Source: Plectrocnemia conspersa
Taxonomy: Eukaryota; Arthropoda; Insecta; Trichoptera; Polycentropodidae
Length of the DNA: 64,000 nt
Direction: 5' to 3'
NCBI GenBank assembly: GCA_009617715.1
Contig: VTFK01000118.1
Location: forward strand, 557,374 to 621,373
Part shown: positions 24,210-37,309 of the stretch, one piece after another
How the letters are laid out: the number at the start of each line of letters is the position of its first letter
Position numbering within the stretch: the stretch's first letter is position 1
Notes under the pieces: generated by a model
Databases searched by the model: none
What the model was told of the DNA's origin: nothing
What the model saw: the letters and a program-made list of their open reading frames with translations, nothing else
Translations under genes and position numbers: made by a program

Positions 24210-26145
24210 TTAATATAAAAGTCAGATAAAAACGACAACCTATTTGATGTTTGCTACCTTTTTCATTTTCCATCAATTGAGTGTTTTGCGTGTGATGTAC
24301 TTGTCATATATAATAAAGATAATACGTATCCTTGTCGACCATCTTTTTAAATTTTATTTTAATTTGATAAGCAAGTGTGACATTAGTTTTTTTTTAATTT
24401 TAGAAGACAATGAATATTTGTAAAGATTGTTTGCTGCATAACAGTTGAGACGGATTGTCACTGCAGACTGCGAACGTTTCCGAAGTGGGCCGCACTGGAT
24501 GTCGGACATCGAGCTGAACCAGTGAACGAGAAGAAAGAAACGACAGCTTCTGATATCTTTAAATCGGTCTTCTCTCGGCCGAGGTCTCTTGAAGTTTGTG
24601 TGCCTTGAACTCCGATATGAATGTTCAAGAGGAAGTGATTCCTAATTGCCAGAGCCCCGCCTCCATGGTGGATTTTGTGGTCTGCCCCTTTTCGATGGAG
24701 ACGACCAATTATTATAGAAGAGTGGCGAATTTCTTTAAAATAAATTGCTGTTGACCGATAAGGTAGATTGGAAACGGTTGCGTGTGTTATCAATTTTCAA
24801 AGCAATAATAATAAAATATTAAGGTAGTCACCCATATTGTTTCATTTTAAACAAACAAAACATTTTTTCTTCAACAGAAAAAATGCTTTTATCGCAAGTC
24901 AAACTCGCACTTTTATGATGACTTACGTTAATGCTTCCAATTATATATAGTGAAGTGGTTCTGTCGATAAACCCGAAAATGAATTGATTATAAAGCATAA
25001 GTATTTTATCAGCTATAAAATAAAAAATCGTTATGTGGCGACCGTAGGTCACACCAAAAGTGATAACTTCGTTCCTCGGGACCAGATATGAACTGATTTT
25101 TACGAAAATACAAAGTATATTTTCCCGTATTTTTTATTTTTTTGTGAGATTTTTGGTTCAGAAAAACCTGTTTCTTTTTTCAAAAGCCCAGAATATCAAT
25201 GCGTTGGAGCCAAACCTCAGTCGGTGGATCTTGAGTCGGTGCCAAAAATAATAATAAACAATTAATACATTTTATTATTATTAAACTATAAAAATATACT
25301 TTATTTTGAGATTCAAATTTATATAAATAAGTTGTAGTCCTTCTTATTAGGATTTAAAAAAATGTAGTAAATATTGTACGAAAAGTGCTTTTTTGGCAAA
25401 GCAAAATTATTAGTATATGCAATATTTTCTTTAAAATACAGTTAAGATTTTTTATAAAAAATATTTTTCTAATTTTGAATTTTTGCAATAGTAAATTATA
25501 ATATAAGAACTCAAACAAAAAAGGAGAATTTTCCAATAATCTCGATTTATTTATTTATGAGTAAAGCCTTATTTTGACATACAGCAAATATTTTCACAGT
25601 GCTTTTAATTATTTAACAATATTCTAGATATCCATTTAGCTGCGTAGTGCGAAAGCTTTGCAAAACTAGATAGTCATTTGATTGTGAAGTGCAGGGTATA
25701 CATAATTTTGTTATAGTGTTAATATGTATTATGTTAAATAAATAATAAAAATCTTTTTATTATATTTTGTACATATTATATTATAATATCTAAAAAAAAT
25801 GAAAAACCGATTTTTCTAAATAAAATGTATGTTTACATGAAACACAACATTATTGCCAATTTCTAAAAATAATCATTTCACTTAATATCATTTTTTTCAT
25901 TAAATAAACAGTTTTTAAAAGACGAGATATTTTGCCCTCCTTGCGATGCGATCAATCTACAATTTACTTTTATATTATATTACTTCTAAACTTCAAGGTT
26001 TTTTGGTATGTATACTTTACACAGTGTCTGCATTAGTTGTGGCAGGTGCTTGGGTGTCATTCTTAGAAAAACCATCCTCAATCTGAAGAATCTCACTGCT
26101 TTTTCCATCTATTATGTATTTGCTTGCAAAATCAAACCCTTTACA
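24210..26145. other. Non-coding stretch
   Basis: A GC-elevated segment at 24455-24790 has a 111-codon minus-strand frame with no recognisable motif. The rest is AT-rich. I see no RNA gene or element end. Confidence 0.4.
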
Positions 26146-26222
26146 CGAAAGTGACGTTTCGTGGCAAGTTGACTTGCGCACGAATAAGTCGTTGAAAAAT
26201 CGTATACAAACGAGTATCGATA
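26146..26222 (+). repeat. Short duplicated block, copy 2
   Basis: Partner of 24140-24209, same orientation. Differences are substitutions and one ~10-bp expansion between 'cgaataag' and 'acaaacgagta'. Confidence 0.6.
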
Positions 26223-27279
26223 CATGCCTATGTAGCAATCTGAAATTATGCGTAAACGAGAAGAAGATTGGCAGTTAGCTGCGATGTGTTTCATTAATCA
26301 ATGTCGGATAGAAATGATGAATGGCCGAGCGATGATGTGGCTTATAATGGCCAACTGTGGAAAATTAGAGGTTAGGTAATACCCCAAGTTTTTTCGTATA
26401 TCTACAATATATAGCATATCTGTGTGAACGTATAAAACTGCTTTAGATAAATATCTTATGAGATTCTTGACACATTTATAGCACAATGTGTAACTTTGAT
26501 TTTGTATTTCCAGTTAAAATATTTTGATTTATATATTAATAAATAAACATTATCAATTTCAATATTATTTAAAACTTGTGTAATTAATTAAATAAAATAA
26601 TTGAATTAAATAATTACAAAATTACTCGAATACAATTTCTAACTATCCATTTTAAATTGTATATAATTTAAAGTCATTAAGATAAATTAGCAAATAATGA
26701 ATAATTAATATATTCAGATTATATATAATACAATAATTACTTAATTGAATTTATCTCTTCATCGGTAATTAAATAATTATAAAATTGACAATATAATTAT
26801 CTTCTACCGGAAGACTATACTTACGCAAATATGAGTTGTATTTATTATATAATAAATTAAATTTACTCTAATCTGGTTAGAACTTAATGACTTGACTAAC
26901 ATTATTTACTTTTATCTAGTTCTTTGTTATTAAATTATAATAAAATAATTTATTGCAGTTGTTGTATGATAAAATTTTTATACTAATATTCAGTATATTT
27001 TCCCATAATAATAATATACATACATATGTGTATGTTAAATTACAGCATACTATATAGTTTATAAAATAATAACTCAATATATGTAAAATTATTATGGCAA
27101 AAAATCATCTACACCCCACAACAATGCTATTGAGCATTACTTTAAATTGAATAGGCTTAGGAAATTTTTGTCTTTTTATTAAGATTATAAAGGTTGTTTT
27201 GGGCTACTAATGAACCTACCAGAATATGAATAGTTACAATTCCAGTAGCTGGAAACTGCAATATCAGTCACAAATTTTC
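26223..27279. other. AT-rich non-coding stretch
   Basis: Extreme A/T content with many aaataatt-type runs. Nothing else is supported. Confidence 0.5.
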
Positions 27280-27560
27280 CGAAATCCAGTTTGTGCGTCC
27301 CGTCGCGCTGATCGCAATTATCTCATTTCTCTAATCTCGATCGACACGCCACGGCGAATTCCAATGGTTGTCGTACGACTTCTTAATTAGTATTTATCGG
27401 GCGAGTATTTTAATATCCTGGCTGTCAAAATCTTAACGCGCACGTTTGTTTCTCATGCCGGTCGCGTCGATTTGTTTACTTTGAATTTTATCATTATTAT
27501 TGGCACGCGTGCCGGCTGACATGTCGGCGCCTTGCAAGTTGACAGGTATTATTTTTTAAT
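27280..27560. promoter_or_regulatory. Candidate enhancer block
   Basis: Single-copy, GC-elevated. It contains cttaattag (homeodomain-type), tttgtttac (forkhead-type), a perfect 12-bp palindrome ggcacgcgtgcc and ccggctgacatgtcggc. No frame. Confidence 0.28.
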
Positions 27561-27806
27561 ATTCTTGACATAGACCCATTGTTTCCTCTGTCGAAAATAG
27601 ACAGGCGGCACCGTATGATGGCGGCTCGGTCAGGAATGCATCAACTTCTCGTTGGTGGCACCGCGAGCCGCTTGAATGGATAATTGGCAGTTGAACGATT
27701 GTTTAACCATCCAAAACTTACTCGAGCACTTCTGCGAGGCATATTCCGCTCGCGAAGATGTTCGCCCACATTAGAGCGCTCGTCGCAAATACTATATAAT
27801 TCCCAT

Positions 27807-27838
27807 TTTTTTTTTTTTTTTTTTTTATTTTTTTTTTC
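27807..27838. repeat. Poly(T) tract
   Basis: About 32 bp of T with one A. It could be the A-tail of a minus-strand retroposed sequence, but no element is readable next to it. Confidence 0.8.
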
Positions 27839-28295
27839 CCCGATTAATTGCTTTCTACTTTTAGCGCTCATACATGGTTCAACAGGGCGCCGCTAGGAAC
27901 ATCTCCCGGAGACCCGAAGAACCACCAAAACCTTCTTTAACCGCTTCACTGTGTCCTAATGCGGGATACTTTCAAAAACAAACCCTTTTTAGGACCCATA
28001 TACACGTGCTCCTTCGATCGGAGCATGCCCTGCCGCCAAACTAAAAAAACTTAAAAAATAAAGAGTAGATGATAAAAAAAGAACCCCTATTTCTTTCAGG
28101 TTGTGTTTTTATTATTCTCTTCCGAGAGATCAAGGTAAGCGGAGCGCGACTGCCCGCAAACCACCCTCTCCCCTCCATTTCCCCTATCCAACTCCGTCTC
28201 CAACGGTTAGTGATGCCGGAGACCATCAACAGCATTTCGCGACGGTAGACCCGTCCACGGTCGTCAATCGTGACGACCATAGAAGGAGGTTCATC

Positions 28296-28425
28296 TAGCG
28301 CCGGAGTGCGTAGTTCGGAGCGAACGCCAGACTGGGTTCGATCTCAGTTGCCCATGGGCTGAAACTCCCGAGCCTAATGCAACTGCGGGACGCGGGCGTG
28401 GTGCCCGAGAAGTACCCATCCAAAA
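28296..28425 (+). ncRNA. Possible tRNA-derived SINE head
   Basis: An A-box-like tagcgccggagtg (28296) is followed 39 bp later by a B-box-like gggttcgatctc (28334-28345). The B box forms a tRNA-like T-arm (actgg / tcagt around gttcgatc). This spacing fits an internal pol III promoter. GC-rich tail sequence follows to about 28425. No second copy was found in the window and the cloverleaf is otherwise poor. Confidence 0.3.
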
Positions 28426-28566
28426 CTTACCATAAAGATAATGTGATATTCTATGCCCAAAATACAATAAAGAGAAAATGTTGTTCGTAAACTGATGAAA
28501 GCGAACTGTCAATCGCACAATGAGGTAGATACACATATACATATTACATACATATGTATATGTTGA

Positions 28567-28582
28567 CAGTGGCGTAACTAGC
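28567..28582 (+). mobile_element. Solo hAT terminus
   Basis: cagtggcgtaactagc matches the CAGTGGCGTAG(C/T) termini of the MITEs at 31956 and 53162. No partner end lies nearby, so the element is truncated or decayed. Confidence 0.4.
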
Positions 28583-28899
28583 TTTTTATGTTGAAATATG
28601 GCCGTTAAATTAGTGTAATAAATTAATATTATGGTATAGATACGGTGTTCTCAATAGGGTCTAATAGTTTGAGACTGCTTAGCTGATCAGTTCGAACGAT
28701 AGAAGTGAAAGTGGCTATCTATCTCTATCTCTGATGGCTCATCAACGTCTCTTCGGTAAAATATACGCTGGGATGCACATTTTCGCCGAGCTCTTGTATA
28801 TTCTAAGATGAAAGCGAAGTGGCAGTTTGGCTTATAAACGATTGAGAAAAAGGGAGGAAATCAATGCCCCATACTATCCTTCGATCCATTGGTGCAAGT

Positions 28900-29440
28900 T
28901 AGTGATTTTTCTCGATAATTTCTCGAGAAAAATTTGATTATTTCCCTTAAAAAATATCTAAGCCATTTTTTGAAATTTTTAAAAATATTTTACAACCGCT
29001 GCATTTTTTATATCACTCCATAAGAAAGTGTGGTTCTGTACCAGATGCTTGAAAATATGCATCTTAATAGAGGATGGAATAATTTGAATGTCAAAAAAAT
29101 GCTTGCTTTTTACAAAGTTTTTTTTCAAACTTTTTTTTTAAATAACAAAGATGGCTGATTAACTTTTGATGGTATGTGCTTTTTAAAAAGTTTTTTTTAG
29201 AATAATGTACGAACTAATATGTTTAAATAAATGATAAATGTTTTATCATTCTTTAAGTTCTCTTATATTTTAATTACTATGAATACTATAATTTGCATGT
29301 ATAAAAATAGTAAAAATATAAACAGTAAACATACTTTATATATATAAAGATATCTATATTAATATTCTATATATTATAATGTATTTATATATTGTTTTAA
29401 TATTTATCAAAAATTTTTGATAATTCTCGAGAAAGTAAAG
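28900..29440. repeat. Dispersed AT-rich repeat, copy 1
   Basis: 'gatggtatgtgctttt', 'aataatgtacgaactaatatgttt', 'taagttctcttat' and 'tatcaaaaatttttgata' recur in the same order at 35005-35200. The outer sequences 'tttctcgataatttctcgagaaa' (28910) and 'ttttgataattctcgagaaa' (29430) could be terminal repeats. Confidence 0.5.
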
Positions 29441-29462
29441 AAGTAAAATGGGAATTTAAGGC

Positions 29463-29810
29463 TTGAGAACCCTATGGGGTGTTACTTCGTAGCAGGTGAG
29501 ACGCTTAGTGGAATCTAGTAAGAGTTTTATTACATTATTTACATACATATGTATGTTGCGACAGACGATAAATGACGAGATGTTTTCTCCGAGTGGTGGT
29601 GAAGAAGCTGGTTGTGAGATTATGTCAGTAGATGTTCCTCAGAGTTCTGTTTGGTGTTGCAGCAATAGTATATTCTCCGAGCAGTGGTGGAAAAGCTGGC
29701 GGTGGGATATGCGCGTCCATGATCTTATGTTATTCGCGGGCGGTGGGTGTCGGCTTAAATCTTTGGGTGGCTGTTTGTGACTGCTTTAATTTCGTTATTA
29801 TACACACTTT
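29463..29810 (+). repeat. Dispersed repeat R, copy R2
   Basis: Best-preserved R copy: 'gaaccctatggggtgttacttcg', 'ttttattacatta', 'ttgcgacagacga', 'tgttcctcagagttctg'. It ends near an A-rich run (29813-29826). Open frames on the plus strand (94 and 61 codons) reflect its GC content and are not conserved in R1 or R3. Confidence 0.6.
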
Positions 29811-31955
29811 AAAATAAAAAAAAAAAATTTAATTAAAAAAGTATTATTTATATCGACTCTTTTATAACACTACGTGCCATTAAATGGATTATAGACATTC
29901 GAACGTTCATTAACTATCCAATATTTTTCAATTATGCCTTGTGAAAGTTCAGTCAAGATGATGATATTCATTAAACGTGAGAGGCAGCTTGACCTACGAC
30001 TTTGCCCGCAGTTATTCGCTGTCAGATAGACATGTAGTACGTCTGCTAAATAAATTAACTGTATGCGATGTATCGAGAGAGCTCATCAAATTTGAATTAT
30101 TGCTCAGATAGATACATCAAAATAATTATTTATATATAAAAATCAAGTAAATATACGATATTAGTTAACGTGTTGGGCGGGCGTTGGATTTTCCTTCGCC
30201 ATCTCACCTGCCTTCAAGGACTCTCACTTAATGCTTACCTTAAATCTACCTTATATTAAAGTAGTTTAAGGTTCATTTTCCTCTGTTTTTTGTGTACATT
30301 ACTATGCATCTTCGCGACAGGGGTGCAGAGGATAAGTTCTGAGCTGACAATGCAGTCGTGTTTTGCATACAATGCCAACGTAACGTTTGTTATATCTCCA
30401 CTAAGGCTGTCCAACATTAATTCTGGTACGTGACTGCTTTTAAAATAGGCCGTCACTTCGTGGCCGACTTGGTCGTTTGTCAAAATTGATAAAATATTTG
30501 ACGGTTGTTATTAATAACGGACGTTAGTTGTGGGAGTCAGGTGGTAACTTATCAAGATAGATGATCTGCTGATAGAAATATTTTGAAGCAAAAGGATAGT
30601 TTTTTTAACAATTGAAATAAATAAATAATATAATAACTGTTTTAACCTTTGAAAGAAATATATTATTACAAATATTAAAAATATATTTAAATACTGTAAA
30701 TTGTGTTAAAATTAATATAGTAAAACGAAAATATGTAATGAAAATTCATTCACAGTCTCTCACAAAATCAATTTACAACAATTCTTCGATTCAAGAGAAA
30801 ATCGCTGTTCTGATACATTCATTTTACTCAATTATCAAGATACTGGACCAATAATAAGCTACTAGTTAATGCTTTCTAAAATACTTTGAAAACATGAACC
30901 ACAGCTTAAATTAATCCCAAGATACACATATTTTTCATTTTTTTTAATCCCAAGAAACATATATTTCTGTGTTAATATTATGCAGCTGTGGACTTTCTCA
31001 AAAGCTGGTATTAAATCTCTTCTAAATCAATACGAATAATATTTCATTTTAGGTCTGCTTGAATTAATTTATTAATTTATGGCAATATATTTTTTATAAC
31101 CAGTAATTCAATTTATATTGTGCCTAGAAGATCAAAATTGGCAATTATTATTTGGCGGGTGAAAATTACACACAGATTGAACCACATTCATTTGAAAGCT
31201 TACAATTTAGTTACATGTTATTTTTATTATGTGCGTGATCGATAAAGCGCCGCCGGTCGTCAGACTTCCCTCAAAGTCCGCCAAAGAATATGCTTCCCTC
31301 CGCCACCGTCACGTCAGTGTTACCAGAGTGCTGCCTAATTTTGGCAATAATAAATAGTTCACTACAGTTATCGATTAAAATTCCGATCCATCACTAAAAA
31401 TTAAGTTTACCTAGATTTTTCTAATCTCACGGATGAATATCGTGATCGGGCTAGGTATTGAAATTCTCTATTTATAAGTTACTTTAACTCATAGAGAAAA
31501 TCTTATATGTATTAAAGAAAATATAGAGTGTTATTGCTACAACCCAGTCCACACCGACAGCAATTAAATGAGTCTTTTCGGCAGCAGAAATTATTAAAAT
31601 GAAACTTTATACATATTTAAAGTTTACTACGTGCTCTATTATTTATTATTTTTTATGTATTTACATTAATAAACAGTTATTCACAAACTATATTTTGAAA
31701 TGAAACGCTAATTTGTCCAGTTTTAATTTTAACCCAAAGTGTTCTCTTGAAATCAAGGTGAAACGAAATTAATTAACGGAGCTAAGCGGCGTATCAGCGT
31801 TAAATACTTAATGAATAATCACATAAAGCAGACAGTTAGCAGGTAAGTGTCGGTAAACGCAGCAGGTGGCTGCTGTGCCGACTACGCCGATGGCGCCATC
31901 TGTCGCTGACAAATGGAAGTGCGCGGAGCCTTGTTTTGTCATGTTATTAATACAC
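29811..31955. other. Non-coding stretch with one weak frame
   Basis: A minus-strand frame at 30483-30256 includes VPELMLDSLSGDITNVTLAL and looks more protein-like than its surroundings, but no family, start or splice site supports it. A GC-elevated block at 31230-31340 (gccgccggtcgtcag...) and another at 31850-31935 could be regulatory. Confidence 0.3.
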
Positions 31956-32198
31956 CAGTGGCGTAGTTTGAAAAAATGATGTCTAAATGTACCAAAGCCT
32001 TCATAAACCCCTTTTTTTTTTGAAAAAAATAATAATATGACTGCGACATGTTACATTGATAATTCATTTGGACGCGCAGTGAGAAATTTCACAATATTAT
32101 TTAATAAATTATTCAATTTAATTATCCCCGCAGATTGATAAAATAAAAATATACATTTCTAAGGCCTTGCTGATCACAAGCGTAGTTCTACGCCACTG
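31956..32198. mobile_element. hAT-type MITE
   Basis: Begins cagtggcgtag and ends ctacgccactg, 243 bp. The right terminus additionally folds on itself (gcgtagttctacgc). Flanks give no clean 8-bp duplication (taatacac versus aaacacat), so it is older than the copy at 53162 or has a rearranged edge. Confidence 0.7.
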
Positions 32199-32605
32199 AA
32201 ACACATAAAATAAATTGTTTAATTATTACCGTGTCCGCCATGTGTTTCGTGTATAGGTATATGGTGTACTTTACATTTTTAAGTACGCAATTATTACTTA
32301 CATACGCCGCTGCACGACAGTTGGACAATGATGGTACTGCGATGATTATCACACTTACCGGCTGGTCTAGTTTAATTGAGTGTTTTTATAATTATTGTAA
32401 GTATTATATATACTTTTTTTGCAGTGGCTAATTATATACGAAAGCGTGAATGTGCGTAGAAAATTAATTGAATGAAATTTATCATGGCTTTTCAAGCGTG
32501 TAAGAGGGATAACTTGTTTCATACAATGTATAATAATAATACATTGAATTAAAAACTATTCTAAGCAAATAAGTTACCAAGATATTTATTTTTAATTTAA
32601 ACTAT

Positions 32606-32691
<86 letters not shown>

Positions 32692-34140
32692 CATATTTCT
32701 AAGTGATTTTACTATGAAAATTCTAATTAGATTCGGTCTGATGCTTCGGAAAATTCCCAGCTAGATTCTATTGATTTTGTTTAATTCCTCAATCACATTT
32801 TAATGCTGATGATTTACAGCAAAGATCCCTTAAATAGCATTAAATAAATCACTAGAAATGGGTTCCAAAAATGCATTTTAATAAATAAAAATTTACTAAT
32901 AAAATAAATGCCAGTAAAAATGAAATTGAAATTAAAATATAATACATAGCACGTATAAAACTTTAGTTATAGAAAGTATTTTAAAAGGGGATTGAATTCG
33001 CTAGCGATAAAATAGAAGGTATTTTATTGTTTTATTATAATAATATTTTAAATTGAATTCATTTATATAAAATTGTAGAAATGAGTTACGATAATATTTA
33101 AACTTGATGCAGGTAAATAGACATATATCATATAAACAGTTGCATAAACTCTAGCACAAAAATCTCTGCCTGTTAGTTTTGAAACTGCAACTGTCACGAC
33201 TGAATGTGTGCATGAGCTCCTCGGAAGACGTAAATCATGAAGATGGCATGAGCTCACGTTTACAAAACATACGATTGTCTTTCGCCAAGTAGTTGCTGCT
33301 ACGTTTGCTTAAATACATAATTTAAATACTACCGCTTATTTGCATAGACGAAATATTGATATACTGAATATTAATTTTTTTTTTTATTTAATCTCATTTA
33401 TTTTTATGATATATGTATGTATAAATAACAGTAAGTTCTGGCGATCCTTTAAGCCAAATGTATATGGTATTATAAGATACTATAAGGTCTTCACTCTCAG
33501 TTCTTCCAAAATATTTTTTGCGAATTTGTAATTTAGTATATAGATAATATGTATTTTTTACGGATTATTTGATATTTATATAAAGTCATTTCGTAAATAT
33601 TTTTTATGTGATTTTAAAAAATGATGTTCATAATTTAAAATCAAATAAAACATGATCTTGTTAAAAAATTTACTAGCAAAAGTTTAAATGGATAAATCAT
33701 TAAAATAATTTAATCACATATTATTCTACAAATATTTTACAATAGACTTTATACCATTCGGTATAAAAATTATCTTTTAATTTTGCGGTAATTGTTTAAT
33801 AACAAAACTTAGCCCGATTTTAAATAAAATCTGTAACTATTAATTTTCATAAATATAATAATTTATGATATGATATTAAATGAATAATTTATAATGATGC
33901 TATCAAATTTGCCCTAAATTAAAAATATTACTTTATTAACTTATATATTTAATTATTGATATTTAGTAAACATTTATATTTTATTGTTCTCCTATACATA
34001 CATAATTTATTGACTATACTATATTTGCGTTAGCACAGTCAGTTCGAGAGCTATCCATTTCATTATTATTCATAATTCCGAAAGAAATGGCATGTTTGGG
34101 ACCGACCTTACAATATGACTGACTATAATAAATAAACAAA
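32199..34140. other. AT-rich non-coding stretch
   Basis: No gene recognised. It contains the (TA)n tract listed separately. Short frames are A/T-driven. Confidence 0.45.
32609..32689. repeat. (TA)n microsatellite, about 40 units
   Basis: About 81 bp of uninterrupted TA. Confidence 0.96.
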
Positions 34141-34163
34141 GTGTTGATCGATCCGATCAACAC
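34141..34163. repeat. Perfect 10-bp inverted repeat, 3-nt loop
   Basis: gtgttgatcg / cgatcaacac separated by atc, about 70 bp upstream of the piggyBac relic. It could be a leftover of that element. Confidence 0.8.
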
Positions 34164-34229
34164 CTAGTTACCAAATATTTAAAAAAAAACAATGGAATAA
34201 AAAAAAATTTTGTTATTTTTTTATTTCAG

Positions 34230-34603
34230 TGCGCATTGTTTTATTCGTTCAGTGTCTATCAAAATTTGAATAGTAACAGCAAAATTAAATTAAAAGATTT
34301 TCATTTGAGTAAGGCTAAAGGATGGACGCAGAATTCAGTGGAATCTAACGATTCTGAAGACATTTCACTAAGTTCTACCACATCTTGCCGTGCCCGCGCT
34401 GTCGATCCGCCAGCAAGGCTTTCGGATAAGCTGAAAAAGCATCAATCAATAAAAATAAAAGTGTAGGGATATATGTGAGAAGTAAAAGTCGTGTTTGTTC
34501 TGCATGTAGAAAATGGAAAGATACAGTATACATGTGTAGAAGTTGTGTAATTCCTATCCATATTGACGAGTGTTTTTATACATATCAAAAAATATTGAAA
34601 TAG
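34230..34603 (+). pseudogene. piggyBac transposase C-terminus (decayed)
   Basis: The plus-strand frame from about 34230 reads SVYQNLNSNSKIKLKDFHLS and later DPPARLSDKLKKHQ. After a frame change near 34463 the second frame reads RVCSACRKWKDTVYMC, then CVIPIHIDECFYTYQKILK and a stop at 34601. This is the C-terminal cysteine-rich zinc-binding domain of piggyBac transposases: a CxxC pair, a second CxxC pair, then a His and Cys before an aromatic-rich end. That domain binds the transposon ends. The catalytic DDD core upstream is gone, and AT-rich DNA starts directly before a TTTCAG-like sequence. TTAA-flanked ends were not found. The call rests on domain pattern and position at a protein end. Confidence 0.75.
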
Positions 34604-35004
34604 ATAAAAAAAAGTGCAAATAATAAAAATAAATATAAATATGATATTGTTTGGTGAAATGAAATGGTGAAAATAATTGTGTCTGTGACAGTTGTAAGCA
34701 GAAAAAGGATGCCGAAAAATTTGGTGAGTGCAAATTATATTAAATTATAAACGGATTTTTTTTTATAAATCATTTATACAAAAAAATATTGAAGCATTTA
34801 AACATACACAATATTTAATTATAAATAACTGATTATATACATTTTAAGCATTTTCAATTTATACAAAATAGTAGGAATGAAAAATACTATTAGCTCGATA
34901 CAGATATTTAACACGTTCGATATACTTATTATCATGTGTGGGGTTTACGCAGTTTTTTTTCCGCCGTTTTCCTAACAAAAAAAGAATAAGGATAGGTGAT
35001 TACC

Positions 35005-35200
35005 GTTTTGATGGCATATGCTTTTGATCAAGTTTACTTAGGGCTAAATTAATAATGTACGACATACTAATATGTTTTAATATATATTACATTTTTGTAA
35101 GTTCTTTTATTTGCTATAAATAATATAATTTATATATTATTTATTACAAATATTTTTATTTATCAAAATTTCTTGATAAAATCTTGAGATGAAAATGTGG
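35005..35200. repeat. Dispersed AT-rich repeat, copy 2
   Basis: Partner of 28900-29440: 'gatggcatatgctttt', 'aataatgtacgacatactaatatgttt', 'gtaagttctttta', 'atttatcaaaatttcttgata'. Confidence 0.5.
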
Positions 35201-37309
35201 GTTAGCGTTAGAAATGAAAAATATCGAGAAACCAGAATGCTATATTTGTCGAGATTTATCTTGCGGACATTTTTGATTCTTCTTTACCGCCTTTTTATGA
35301 ATATCTCAATAAAGCGTCTAGTTCTCTTGAACTAAAATAGCATGTGATGAATCTGAATGTTTTTGATTGAATATGTTTTAATTTAACCTTACCCAAGAAA
35401 TAAATTTTATTTATCCGTATTGGCATTAAAATAGTTTTGCACGAAAAAAATTTTCTTAGTAATTAAAGGCAGTTAAAACACTTCACTGATTGGTTTATTT
35501 AAACCAAATTATGTATAATATTATATAAATATAAATTTCTGGGTAAGGCTAATTAATATAACTTTCAAAAACAAATTAACTAAGGATCCTTATTAATTTG
35601 CAGAGGCATTTCTTCAATTTATTTTTAACGGTGTAGCATGCATTGAATTTATGGAACAACATATGTGTCAAAACACTTTAAAAAATCATCCTTTTTTAAA
35701 AATTAAAAGTGAAAATATTTTCAATGAAATTAACAGTTTTTTGATGGGGTTTTATATATTTTTATATTTCATTTTATAGATTACAGATATAAGTTTGTTT
35801 GAAAAACAATAAAAAAAAATTGCGCTGCATGGCAAATTATTTCTTAAAGTTTTGTTTTAAATAAAAATTATGCTATATAGTTATTTTGGTAATTGTATCT
35901 TGATATTTTTATTTATATAAAATATCAGTAGAATACTAAAATTTTGGCCAAAGTAATTAAGTATTGTAAATTAAATTTATAATTGAGTCTGAACTAAGCT
36001 ACCAATACACGTATTTTCTTTAGTCTGTGTTGTTTATATCAGATTCTTTATTCATATTACTTTTTAATAAATTAAATATTTGGGTGATTTTCCTTAAAAT
36101 TTTCACGAGGGTAAAAATTTTAAAATAACGCCACTGATCGTTTTATAAAAATATATTTTTATGAAATAATAAAAAAAAAGCTTTCCAACTTTTACAGACA
36201 GAAATTTATTCACATATGTTTCCTCTTTGCAAATATGTATCTGACACATACATTAATTTGATATGATTAGCTCCACTTCTCTATATTTCTAACGAATTCT
36301 GAACCTTTAATTGGTTCTCTTGCAGATATAATGACGCGACTGTGACATCTTTGTGTGATGTAAGTATCATCACATTGTGGTGTCTTTTATAAACGATATA
36401 ACAGCAGTTTATTCTAAATGATACCAATGTGATTATTTAAAGTAAAACTCTATTGTACATGTACATATTATCATTATGTTATTTAAGATGCTACTTTTAG
36501 AGTTAAAACACTTGTATTGGATCGTTGATGTCGATTTCTTGTTATTTCCATTAGTGAAAGCTCAAGGTACGAATTAAAGCGCAATCCAATAAAGGAACTG
36601 GGAAAAATATGCTTCGTTGAAGTGTTGTGTTTCCACTAATATACAATAGTTTGAAAAGAATAAATCAAACTTCCTCATCCGTCGTCTTACTCATTTCAAA
36701 AGGACCAATTGCAGTTTAATTAGTTCTTAATGGAAAAATCTCCATTGTTTCTATTAATAATAAATATTTTTCACTTGAACAGATGTTTCTTACCTAAAGT
36801 AAGTAATATTATATTCGCCTGTATATAATGATCTTCGGATTTGAGCAGAATTCCTTTGCTTTTGACACACAATTAATATTTTATTTTATTCATTCTCTAT
36901 TTTATAAATTCGTATGTAGATAAATAAGTATATAAATGCATTATTCACGAGTACGTATATTCATTCAAACCAGTTGTCGACAAAAAATATTCCTGGACCT
37001 GATTTGTAGTCAGAATCAAATTGCTCATTTGACTAACAATTGTTTTTTTTTGATAAGGTGGGATAATTATATTTTTTGTAGCTACTCTATATATGGTATT
37101 TGATGCTCATACTATTCTTTGATTCGCGTATAGCCAATAAACATAATACTAAAATAATATTCAATAATATAATAAAGATATTCACATTTTTGTAGCAACA
37201 TCCATTCACCGCCTTTATGACTATCTCATAAATGTACATATAAAATATTGCATAACAATTTTATTTAAGATAAGTGTAAAGCTTATTTTAGTCTTCTGCC
37301 ATAATATAA
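35201..37309. other. AT-rich non-coding stretch
   Basis: No gene, RNA or element end supported. Confidence 0.5.

Noticed and set aside
24458..24793. 111-codon minus-strand frame
   Set aside because: No recognisable domain or splice context; sits in a GC-elevated block where open frames are expected by chance.
23664..34090. Similarity between 23664-23720 and 34035-34095 ('ctatccatt.c.ttatt.ctcataa')
   Set aside because: Identity is too low and patchy to call a repeat by eye.
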